In this document: one piece after another, positions 1 through 7,748 of the stretch | Numbering within the stretch: the first letter of the stretch is position 1 | Layout of the letters: the number at the start of each line of letters is the position of its first letter | Source of the DNA: Triparma columacea | Taxonomy: Eukaryota; Sar; Bolidophyceae; Parmales; Triparmaceae | Length of the DNA stretch: 13,312 bases | Direction of reading: 5' to 3' | Assembly: GCA_030267965.1 (NCBI GenBank) | Contig: BRYA01000728.1 | Location: 1 to 13,312 of the forward strand | Position numbers and translations under genes: made by a program | The notes under the pieces: model-generated | Database searches by the model: none | What the model was told of the DNA's origin: nothing | Seen by the model: only the letters and a program-made list of their open reading frames with translations

Positions 1-95
1 CCTTTTACCCTTTACACACCTTTTACCCTTTACACACCTTTTACCCTTTACACACCTTTTACCCTTTACACAACTTTTACCCTTTACACACCTTT
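1..95. repeat. 18-bp tandem satellite, five copies
   Basis: The unit CCTTTTACCCTTTACACA is repeated head to tail at 1-18, 19-36, 37-54 and 55-72. A fifth copy at 73-90 differs by one base (first C to A), and a partial sixth (CCTTT) follows at 91-95. The array starts at the window edge, so its true length is unknown. The opposite strand reads TGTGTAAAGGGTAAAAGG, which is not a TTAGGG or TTTAGGG telomere unit. It may be a minisatellite or a subtelomeric satellite; the sequence does not distinguish these. Confidence 0.95.
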
Positions 96-304
96 CACTA
101 CCAGATCAAAAAGTAACGGTTATCGTATCCTACTCTATTTTGACTTCTCTCACTTTTCTCTAAAACTACACTCACCCTTCTTTAACTCATCTTCATACAC
201 ATCTACTTTACTTACACACATTATTCCACCTTACACCCTTCTCTCGTCTATCCCCAAACCTAAATTCCTCTCTCTGCCTCCATAATTACACTCTCCCTTC
301 TTTT
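96..304. repeat. AT/pyrimidine-rich intergenic stretch with a degenerate ~120-bp repeat
   Basis: No gene is supported here. The plus strand is strongly pyrimidine-rich. A segment containing ACTCACCCTTCTTT near 170 recurs as ACTCTCCCTTCTTT near 290, exactly 120 bases on. The following CATACACATCTACT near 194 recurs near 313. The stretch is therefore continuous with the repeat region at 305-605. Read on the minus strand, the ~165-215 copy gives a short peptide containing VDVYEDELKKGECSF, similar to the sequence just past the stop of the next copy (VDVYGN, stop, KKEGECNY), which supports decay of a once coding array. Confidence 0.5.
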
Positions 305-605
305 TCAATTTCCATACACATCTACTACATCTCTATTATACTCACAAATCACTTTAACACTCTCACAACTCGTCAAAACTCCATACACACTTACTACACT
401 CCCTTTATACTCACAAACCACTATAATGCTGCCACAACTTTTCAAAACTCCATACATATCTACTACACTTCCTTCATACTCACAAACTACTTTTAAAATC
501 CAACAATACATCTTTTACACTTTCATAATTCTCACAAACGACTATAAAGCTCCAACAATATATCTACTGCAGCTCTTAAATATTCCCAACAATAACAAAT
601 CAAAT
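305..605 (-). pseudogene. Decayed array encoding ~18-23-residue peptide repeats
   Basis: The minus strand contains successive related units. An open stretch at 305-511 gives two full 23-residue units and one truncated unit. Their cores read VVCEYEGSVVDMYGVLKS, VVCEYKGSVVSVYGVLTS and VICEYNRDVVDVYGN, followed by a stop. At DNA level the period is 69 bp (CCATACA... at 312, 381 and 450). Further 5' on the minus strand, two more units appear in other frames, with cores VVCENYESVKDVLLDFKS and CWEYLRAAVDILLELYS, spaced about 52 bp and so out of frame. Similarity persists across frames and through stops, so this is most simply a relict of a repeat protein or a diverged tandem repeat that was once coding. 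The family is not recognised. A short expressed peptide from 305-511 cannot be excluded. Confidence 0.45.
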
Positions 606-638
606 CAATTTCTTCTACAAATGTTGCTGCCCTATTAG

Positions 639-3600
639 CTACTCCCCATCCATATCTTCAAGCGGCACAACACTGCTTACTTTAGCATTCCCATCTCCTA
701 ACCCTTCCATAAATCCACCATCAGCGCCTCCAACACTTGCTCTTCTAATACTTGCCCTCAAAGTACCTGCTAGACCACCCTCAGCTTCAGCATCAACACT
801 TGCTCTCCTAAAACTTTCTCTCCTTCTAGCATCTCCATCTGTTGGAATGAAATCTACAGGTACTTTAGCCTTGGTCACATCAGTAAACCACTCTGGTTCG
901 TGCTCATGCCATTCAACCCAGTTCAACTTAATCCACTTCCTGATTTCTCCTTCAATTGAAACCCATTGATGCCTAGAATGCCAAAATACTTCAAATTTTG
1001 TTTTGTCATTTTTCCCTTCGAGGAAAAATGCCATTATATAATCCTTGCCTTTCTGTGTGCTAAAGAATGTATGCCAGAACTTCTTCTCAATGTTCCAAAA
1101 GATGACAGCAAAGCATACAATAGACATTGGTATGAAAGACCTCACAATTGATGATGCAATATATATTGCCTTCTCATCAACATAAGGTGAAATAATATAT
1201 ATTGACACTGGCAAGATTCCCATTGTCAACATAAAACCAAACAACCAATAGGCCCCTCCAACCTCACAAGGGTGTCTAAATTGTGCAATTGAAGTGAAGT
1301 CTACAATGATCTTTATAATCACTCTGCCCAAAATACTACTCAAAATCTCTAAGTTGCCCCCTAATGGAAGCCAGTGCCAAAAGTCTCCCACCAATATCTT
1401 AACCAACAAGTACAAACCAAGGTCAGCGCCAATGTAGAGAAAGACCCAACGACCTCCCATCAACCCAAGAAGAACTATTGTTGTACACCTTATTAGAAGC
1501 ATTCCTGCTGTCAAGAGCAACATTGACACAAATACTACTGTTCTCTTACTTGCTTTTGCTGGTATATACCCATAGAAGTCTGGTGACCTTTCTCTATTAG
1601 CAGGGTCTGTGTCCCAGTCATAACTTATTGTTGCAGAGGCAAAGCCTGCTGTAATTGCTGACACTGCAACTGAAAGCCAGGCTGAAGTTCCAACATCTTT
1701 GTCACTGGTTGCTATAGCCATGAGTTGAATGATCACTCCAGGGATTGCCTCAGCAAACATCTCAAGCACTTTCATAAGTGTCATCTCAAACATTGGGTCA
1801 ACTGCAGTCCCAAACTCTTGTTTTGCTCCAGTTGCAACCCTGTAAGCATCAACAGCAGGCTTGTACCCAAGAAGGATTGGAATCAACTCCTTTAACACTC
1901 TCTTCATCCCCAACTTCCTGTTCTGTACCCAAAGAAAAAACATCTGAAGCCCAATTGACGCTACCAAACTTGCCAAAGAAGCTTTGAAGTACCCATACTC
2001 CTCATCACTCCAAAACATGTAAGTCACATACACATCAGTCACCAAATCTGCCATACTTGTAATCGCCCCAACAGTAACTCTTGCCTTCAACCCCCAAGGA
2101 ACTTCTTCCAAAAGCTTGTAGCTAATTGTCTCAAGCATAGGTCTGAACCACTCAAACTCCTCATCAAGCTCCTGTAAAGCAGGGAAATTTAAGATAAAGG
2201 CATCCACTGCAGCAGCTGGCTGAGTATTAATAGCCAAACTCCTAGCTAGAGACTCTCCAATCTGCCTTCCTTCCTTCTCTCCTAGCTCTATAGCCTTAAC
2301 CTCTACCTTCCTTAACTTGCATAGCTTGTTCTTGACAACAGCGCAAAGCATTGGTGTAACAAACGCGTACTTCTCTGTAGCTTGTCTCAGAATGTAGTTT
2401 TCCCCAATAAATAACCTTACAACTTCCTCCTTTGTCCTTCCCTTCTTCCTGAAACTTAATGCAACCAGCAGTTGCTCGCCCAACAACTTTCCTAATTGTT
2501 TAGGATCTAAACCTGCATAGTCTTGTGTAGTATCATTCAAAGCATGTGATGGAACCAATGCACCTGCTAGACCACCCTCAGCTTCAGCACCAACACTTGC
2601 TCTCCTAAAACTCTCTCTCCTTCTTGCATCTCCATCTGCTGGAATAAGATCTACAGGTACTTTAGCCTTCATCACATCAGTAAACCACTCTGGCTTCTCC
2701 TCTTCCCATTTTTCCCAGTCCAACTCAACCCATTCCTTAATTTCTCCTTCAATTGAGACCCAATGATGCCTTGAGCTCCCAAATACCTTAAACTTTATTG
2801 CATCACTTTTTCCTTTGAGAAAAAATGCCATTGAGTAGTCCTTTGATCTCTGTGTACTCCAGAAGGTGGCCAAGTACTTCTTCTCAATGTTCCAAAAGAA
2901 TGCAGCAAAGCACATGGTAGTTATTGGTATGTAATACTTCATCATCGATGATGCAATATACATTGCCTTCTCACTAACATAAGGTGAAGCTATGAAGAAG
3001 AAAATAACCCCTGGCAGGCTTCCCATTGTCAACAGAAGACCAAACAACCAATATGCTCCCCCAACTTCGTTTGGATGTCTAAATTGCGCGATTGAAGTGA
3101 AGTCTACAATGATCTTTATAATCACTCTGAAAAGAATACTACTTAAAATCTCTGCGTTACCCCCTAATGGCAAAAAATACCAGAAGTCTCCCCTCAATAT
3201 CTTAACCAACAAGTACAGACCAAGGTCAGCTCCAATGTAGAGAAAGACCCAACGACCTCCCATCAACCCAAGAAGAACTATTGTTGTACACCTTATTAGA
3301 AGCATTCCTGCGGTGAACAGCAACATAGACACAAATACTACTGTTCTCTTGCTTGCTTTTGCTGGTGTATACCCATAGAAGTCTGGGGCTGTTTCTCTCT
3401 TAGCAGGGTCTGTGTCCCAGTCATAACTTATTGTTGCAGAGGCAAAGCCTGTTGTAATTGCTGACACTGCAACTGAAAGCCATGCTGAAGTTCCCACATC
3501 TTTGTCACTGGTTGCTATAGCCATTAGTTGGATGATCACTCCAGGGATTGCCTCAGCGAACATCTCAGTCCCTTTCATAAGTGTCATCTCCACCATTGGT

Positions 3601-6600
3601 TTAATTGCAGTCCCAACCTCTTGTTTTGCTCCAGTTGCCACCCTGTAAGCATCAACTGCAGGCTTGTACCCAAGCAAGATTGGAATCCACTCCCGTACCA
3701 CCCTCTTCATCCCCAACTTTCTGTTTTGCCCCCAAACACCAAGCATCTGAATCCCAATTGACACTACCAAACTTGCTAAAGATGCCTTGAAGTAGCCATA
3801 CTTTTTATCACTCCAAAGCTTATGTGTCACGTACACATCAGTCAGTAGATCAGACATGCTACTTATTGCCCCAACTGTTACCCTTGCTTTTAAGCCTAAG
3901 GTAGACTTCATAAATAGGTTCATAACTATCTCCTCAAGCATGGGCCTTAACCACACTTGTTCATTCATTACTTCTTGCACTTCAGTGAATTGATGCGCCC
4001 ATTCGTCAACAGCGTGAGCAGCAGTCAAAGTAGTTAACATGACTGCTGTCATTGCACTCCCAATCTCCCACCCCCTGGCTTCCTCCTCACTCTTAACTTC
4101 TCCCTCATTTGTTGCTCTCCTTTTAAATTTGTTCATAACCACAGCATACAGCATAGTTCTCATGAAACCATGCTGCTCTGTAATCACTCTCAGTGCCCTA
4201 TTGGCAGCAATAAAGTCCCTCACGACCTCTACTTTACTGTCCCCAACATTCCTTTCCTTCACTCTCTCCATCAGCTGCTCTCCAAACCTCCTCCCATCCT
4301 GTTCCCCTGCTTCTGTGCTCTTCAGAAGGTTGTCGAAGTAGTGAGCAGCATCAGTTGCCATGCTCAGGTGCTTGGTTACACTCTTTTTGCTGGCAGCTTT
4401 TCCTAAACCCTTATGCCTAGTCATCATTTCAACATCTGTAGTCATCTGGCCAGCCTCTGAGAACCTTACAGCTGTGAAATGCCCTTCCTGTTCAACTGTG
4501 ATTACAAGTGTCTTGTTGTTAACTCTTTGAATCACAGGCTGGGAGTCAACTCCACTTTTAAGGCCCCAGAAGAACGCTGCAACTTCCTTGTGGGGTGCTC
4601 TTACACTTATTGAAGTCTTCCCCCAACCAATTCCCTTCTCTGCCTTTATCAATGTCTGCCCAGACCCTCTACTGATATCTTGAGCTCCATCAATCTCATC
4701 AAAGTGACTTTCAATCCCTGGTGCTCCCTCAATTGCAATCTCCTCAAACTTTTCAATGGTCTGCTGCCTCATAAAGGCATCAATCTCTTTGCACTTGTCA
4801 AACTTCTTTCTCAAGTTTGAGACTTGTGCAAGAAATCTTGGTGCAAGCTTGTTTGCAATGGAGGAGAAGAAAATACCACCAAGATCTACCTTTGTTGTGA
4901 AAGTCACTGATGTTTGTGGCACACCTCCAATAGAGTCAAGTGGCTCGAACACCCATACTGTGTGAATCTTTACTAAAACATTCCCAGCCTTCACTGGAAA
5001 GTCTTCATAAATCTCCTCTGTGTCTGCAACGTCAATAATAACTTTGCCATCATGTTGCTTGGACCAGGTAACTTTACTCCTTCCCTCACGTGGATTAAAA
5101 CCAGGGAGACCAAGTTCCCTCATTGTTATGTAGTAGTTGGTGTGTGGATTAACTTTGATGACTTTCAAAAAGGTTATTCCACTCTTCTTAGCTTTCTTAA
5201 CTTTCTCCCTGCTGTCTAGACCAACTATTTCATTTGCTGCACACTTCTCCACACTCGCATCAACCACAGTAGTGGCAAAAGCAGTCCCACTGCTTGCCCC
5301 ATCAACATGAACTAGCTTCATCTTGACCCTCTCATCAGGACTCTTCAAATCATCAAAACTCTCATCCTCCTCGCATTTCTCATAAAACTCCTTCCCATTC
5401 CTAATTGCATCCTTCTCCTCATCTGTATAATCTTGAGTCTCGTTCTTGATAATGTTGGCAAGAGAGGCCAGTGCAGCATTATCTACCGCATCATCTTGTG
5501 CAAATGTCTGCTGAATATCACTAACCAGCTTCAGAGATTGTGGAATCTTTCGATCAACCACTAGTGGTGGTACAAAGCCTCCAGCATCAACTCTTTGCTG
5601 TAAAACTATTTGACACCGTGCCACCTCTCCAAGTTTTGCTATATTTCTAGTAGTGAAGATTGCAGTTAGCTTACCTCTCACGATGTTCTTGATTGTTCCT
5701 CCATAGTCTACAATATGTTTGACCGGCGTTACGAATACCTTGACACAATTTGTTTCTGTATTTGAAAATATAGTTGACCTACCCACAAATTCCCTGTTTC
5801 TCACAGGGAAAGGCATATTTTTAACGGTTGCAAAGATCTTCTCGTTGACCTTGCCCTGCGCCTGTCCAATTTCAATCCTGGCAAGCTCGCCAGATACAAG
5901 AGCTTTTCTTTTCCTCTCCCTGCCACAGTACTCAAAGTACCAAGCAGCTGCCTCCTCTGCTGTGCAGTCTGCTTGCCCTTCAGCGCGTCCAAGTGCAATA
6001 CTTCTCATTCCCTTCTTCTGCTGTTTATACTTCATTGACATTATCACTCCCTCGTAGGGTGTGTGGAGAGGGTTCCACCCATGATCCTTCCCACCTTCCC
6101 CCTCCCCACCAAAGAGCTCCTCCAACTCCCCAAACACCTTCTTCTGGTCCTCCTCCAACTCAACCCCCTCTCTCATCCTCTCCACCAGAACCCCCCTGAT
6201 CTCAGCATCAACCTCCTTCCCGTTCCTCCTGAACTTCTCCTGCACCACAGTGGCCCACTGTGTCTGTTTCTTAACAAATGATTTGAGGATAGGCACAGGA
6301 AGGGAACTGTTGAGGTCAGCGTGCTGCACGCGTAGAACTGAGCAGACTTGTGGGGCAATTTCTGTGATAATATAGACACCATTTGAGGTCCCATTCTCGT
6401 ATTTGCCTGGGAAATGTACTTTTCTCTTCAGCCCTTTGTATTCACTTAAGGGGGCAAAAGCAAAAACAAAAGACACTGTTCCATTCCTATTAATGACCCT
6501 CTTCCAGCACCGCCAACCCTCAAAGAGTCTTGGTGCCAGTGGAGTTGGCAGCTTCTTCCCTACTGAGTACTGCTGGCTCCTTGTTCCGTCAATTTCCCAA

Positions 6601-7748
6601 AGCTTTCTTGGCAGATTCCCATTTTTATTCTTGTGGGCAGCAGCCTCCTTGTAAGTATTAATCGCTGTCACTTCAGCCAAGAGGGATGTCGCTGAAGTGT
6701 CAAGGACACAGAAGGAGACACCGAATACTTTGCTTGTCTCCTCCTCAATGTAGATGAATTTTTCCACATTGTCCTTCAAGGAATTATATCTCTTGGCATC
6801 AGAAGTGGTGCTAACTAGTGCTAACTTTTCCTTGATCATTGTGTCCTCCTCTCTTGTCAGAGGTTGTGCCCTCGGCATGATCTCCTCCACAAAGTGCATC
6901 TTCCTCCGCTCATCAATGACTGCAGGCTGTCTGAACTTCTTCCTGACCTCCTCCATAATAACCTTTACTGCTGCATACGCAGCCTTGACATCTCCCTTCT
7001 TGGTCCTGCCACTGTTCCTCCCTTCAACACTAGATCTCGTGGATCTCACACTCTTAAAGGTTTTGACTGTGCGAACACCAACTTCTAATTTCATCTCTGT
7101 TACCCTCTCCTCTGCCTTAAGAGTTCCCACCATGGTGACTGCAGTTTGTCCAAACTCAAAGTCAGTGAAGCTGAGCTCGCCCTTAATGACACCTCGCTTG
7201 ATAGTCTTGGTCTTTATTGACCCTAGAATCTCAACAAGCATCGCAGTTGCCTCATCAGAAAGGTCATCCTCATCAAGGGGTGCCAACTCCATAATGTTCG
7301 TCGATCTGTCAGGAGATACGACTTTGACGTCGAGGAGAAATTCAACTAACTTATTCCCGCTGCCGTAGTGCTGCCAGTAGACGAGTCTGTGAATGACTCC
7401 TTCCTCTTCGTCATACTCCTGGAGGGTCTTCCTACGGAACTTGCCCTGCTCACAATCGGTGAGGAGAAAGTCAATGATCTTGTCGCGCTCGTCGTGGACG
7501 ACATCAGCGAGCTCCATAGTCTTGACATCGACGCCGTTAGAGTTGTCTATGAGGCCCTCAATGGCTCCTTGGTCATCCAGAAGCTTGACAAGTTTGACTT
7601 GCTTGGGGCCAAGAGCCGTGTAATCGATATCTATGGAACCGCGTATCGCGGATGGTGTGTGATTGGGGCCTGAGGGGGGCTCAGAGGCATAGGTGGTCTT
7701 GCCGGCGTCATTCACGACTCCCGCATCTGCTTCAACCTCGCCCTCCAT
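639..7748 (-). CDS. Giant START-like / duplicated XK-like multi-pass membrane protein (2369 aa)
   Basis: This is a single open frame with no visible intron. It begins at an ATG in good context (A at -3, G at +4) and ends in TAG. Residues ~1-80 look disordered. Residues ~80-1140 hold serial segments with START/SRPBCC-like character. The clearest is at ~585-745, with PFPVRNREFVGRS, then a β-rich stretch, then GGFVPPLVVDRKIPQ before a closing helix; others lie at ~325-505, ~805-990 and a weaker one at ~1030-1140. Residues ~1157-1720 and ~1757-2320 are two copies of one module. Each has a soluble helical lead, about nine hydrophobic segments (first copy ~1285-1621, second ~1886-2220), a Trp-rich tail (PEWFTD...KAKVPVD) and an RRRESFRRASV motif. 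The order SDLLTDVYVT, then EMFAEAIPGVIIQL, then a helix ending in ISYDWD resembles XK/XKR scramblases (inference). No signal peptide is seen. Codons are A/T-rich towards the C-terminus. A role in lipid binding or movement at a membrane is plausible but unproven. Confidence 0.85.
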   Translation of the reverse strand: MEGEVEADAGVVNDAGKTTYASEPPSGPNHTPSAIRGSIDIDYTALGPKQVKLVKLLDDQGAIEGLIDNSNGVDVKTMELADVVHDERDKIIDFLLTDCEQGKFRRKTLQEYDEEEGVIHRLVYWQHYGSGNKLVEFLLDVKVVSPDRSTNIMELAPLDEDDLSDEATAMLVEILGSIKTKTIKRGVIKGELSFTDFEFGQTAVTMVGTLKAEERVTEMKLEVGVRTVKTFKSVRSTRSSVEGRNSGRTKKGDVKAAYAAVKVIMEEVRKKFRQPAVIDERRKMHFVEEIMPRAQPLTREEDTMIKEKLALVSTTSDAKRYNSLKDNVEKFIYIEEETSKVFGVSFCVLDTSATSLLAEVTAINTYKEAAAHKNKNGNLPRKLWEIDGTRSQQYSVGKKLPTPLAPRLFEGWRCWKRVINRNGTVSFVFAFAPLSEYKGLKRKVHFPGKYENGTSNGVYIITEIAPQVCSVLRVQHADLNSSLPVPILKSFVKKQTQWATVVQEKFRRNGKEVDAEIRGVLVERMREGVELEEDQKKVFGELEELFGGEGEGGKDHGWNPLHTPYEGVIMSMKYKQQKKGMRSIALGRAEGQADCTAEEAAAWYFEYCGRERKRKALVSGELARIEIGQAQGKVNEKIFATVKNMPFPVRNREFVGRSTIFSNTETNCVKVFVTPVKHIVDYGGTIKNIVRGKLTAIFTTRNIAKLGEVARCQIVLQQRVDAGGFVPPLVVDRKIPQSLKLVSDIQQTFAQDDAVDNAALASLANIIKNETQDYTDEEKDAIRNGKEFYEKCEEDESFDDLKSPDERVKMKLVHVDGASSGTAFATTVVDASVEKCAANEIVGLDSREKVKKAKKSGITFLKVIKVNPHTNYYITMRELGLPGFNPREGRSKVTWSKQHDGKVIIDVADTEEIYEDFPVKAGNVLVKIHTVWVFEPLDSIGGVPQTSVTFTTKVDLGGIFFSSIANKLAPRFLAQVSNLRKKFDKCKEIDAFMRQQTIEKFEEIAIEGAPGIESHFDEIDGAQDISRGSGQTLIKAEKGIGWGKTSISVRAPHKEVAAFFWGLKSGVDSQPVIQRVNNKTLVITVEQEGHFTAVRFSEAGQMTTDVEMMTRHKGLGKAASKKSVTKHLSMATDAAHYFDNLLKSTEAGEQDGRRFGEQLMERVKERNVGDSKVEVVRDFIAANRALRVITEQHGFMRTMLYAVVMNKFKRRATNEGEVKSEEEARGWEIGSAMTAVMLTTLTAAHAVDEWAHQFTEVQEVMNEQVWLRPMLEEIVMNLFMKSTLGLKARVTVGAISSMSDLLTDVYVTHKLWSDKKYGYFKASLASLVVSIGIQMLGVWGQNRKLGMKRVVREWIPILLGYKPAVDAYRVATGAKQEVGTAIKPMVEMTLMKGTEMFAEAIPGVIIQLMAIATSDKDVGTSAWLSVAVSAITTGFASATISYDWDTDPAKRETAPDFYGYTPAKASKRTVVFVSMLLFTAGMLLIRCTTIVLLGLMGGRWVFLYIGADLGLYLLVKILRGDFWYFLPLGGNAEILSSILFRVIIKIIVDFTSIAQFRHPNEVGGAYWLFGLLLTMGSLPGVIFFFIASPYVSEKAMYIASSMMKYYIPITTMCFAAFFWNIEKKYLATFWSTQRSKDYSMAFFLKGKSDAIKFKVFGSSRHHWVSIEGEIKEWVELDWEKWEEEKPEWFTDVMKAKVPVDLIPADGDARRRESFRRASVGAEAEGGLAGALVPSHALNDTTQDYAGLDPKQLGKLLGEQLLVALSFRKKGRTKEEVVRLFIGENYILRQATEKYAFVTPMLCAVVKNKLCKLRKVEVKAIELGEKEGRQIGESLARSLAINTQPAAAVDAFILNFPALQELDEEFEWFRPMLETISYKLLEEVPWGLKARVTVGAITSMADLVTDVYVTYMFWSDEEYGYFKASLASLVASIGLQMFFLWVQNRKLGMKRVLKELIPILLGYKPAVDAYRVATGAKQEFGTAVDPMFEMTLMKVLEMFAEAIPGVIIQLMAIATSDKDVGTSAWLSVAVSAITAGFASATISYDWDTDPANRERSPDFYGYIPAKASKRTVVFVSMLLLTAGMLLIRCTTIVLLGLMGGRWVFLYIGADLGLYLLVKILVGDFWHWLPLGGNLEILSSILGRVIIKIIVDFTSIAQFRHPCEVGGAYWLFGFMLTMGILPVSIYIISPYVDEKAIYIASSIVRSFIPMSIVCFAVIFWNIEKKFWHTFFSTQKGKDYIMAFFLEGKNDKTKFEVFWHSRHQWVSIEGEIRKWIKLNWVEWHEHEPEWFTDVTKAKVPVDFIPTDGDARRRESFRRASVDAEAEGGLAGTLRASIRRASVGGADGGFMEGLGDGNAKVSSVVPLEDMDGE
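789..2480 (-). repeat. Membrane module B (second copy of ~565-aa duplication)
   Basis: This encodes residues ~1757-2320 and repeats every landmark of module A: WFRPMLE, GLKARVTVGAI, EMFAEAIPGVIIQL, GADLGLYLLVKIL, FWNIEKK, EPEWFTDVTKAKVPVD and RRRESFRRASV. The membrane core is nearly identical to module A, while the leading soluble segment has diverged more. DNA at 1429-1508 matches module A at 3232-3311 perfectly over 80 bases. After the module the C-terminus adds another RASIRRASVGG copy before ending in an acidic tail. Confidence 0.9.
2589..4280 (-). repeat. Membrane module A (first copy of ~565-aa duplication)
   Basis: This encodes residues ~1157-1720. It aligns without large gaps to module B about 1.8 kb away (offset 599-601 codons). 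Landmarks in order are GEQL, a CAVV/YAVV.NK motif, WLRPMLE, GLKARVTVGAI, the membrane core of about nine hydrophobic segments, FWNIEKK, the WVSIEGEI tail, KPEWFTDVMKAKVPVD and RRRESFRRASV. Hydrophobic segments are near residues 1285-1312, 1318-1342, 1388-1414, 1421-1441, 1469-1498, 1500-1518, 1534-1553, 1564-1587 and 1603-1621. Confidence 0.9.
4329..6776 (-). other. Serial START-like domain region of the giant protein
   Basis: This spans residues ~325-1140. Domain 1 (~325-505) has VFGVSFCVLD, LWEIDGTRSQQYSVGKKLP and SNGVYIITEIAPQ followed by a helical end. Domain 2 (~585-745) is the most START-like, with an AEEAAAWYFEY helix, PFPVRNREFVG, IVRGKLTAIFTTRNI and GGFVPPLVVDRK. Domain 3 (~805-990) has THTVWVFEP-like β strands (VLVKIHTVWVFEPLD) and a long closing helix. 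Domain 4 (~1030-1140) looks incomplete. A further candidate lies at ~80-290. START domains bind single lipids in a hydrophobic cavity; whether the cavity is kept here needs a structure model. Boundaries are by eye. Confidence 0.5.

Noticed and set aside
1..95. Telomere repeat
   Set aside because: The 18-bp unit contains TTTACCC/GGGTAAA words but not TTAGGG or TTTAGGG on either strand, and it is followed directly by ordinary sequence.
6754..7368. 204-codon plus-strand ORF
   Set aside because: It lies wholly antisense to the giant gene. Its Ser/Leu/Thr-rich translation has no recognisable motif, as expected of a shadow frame.
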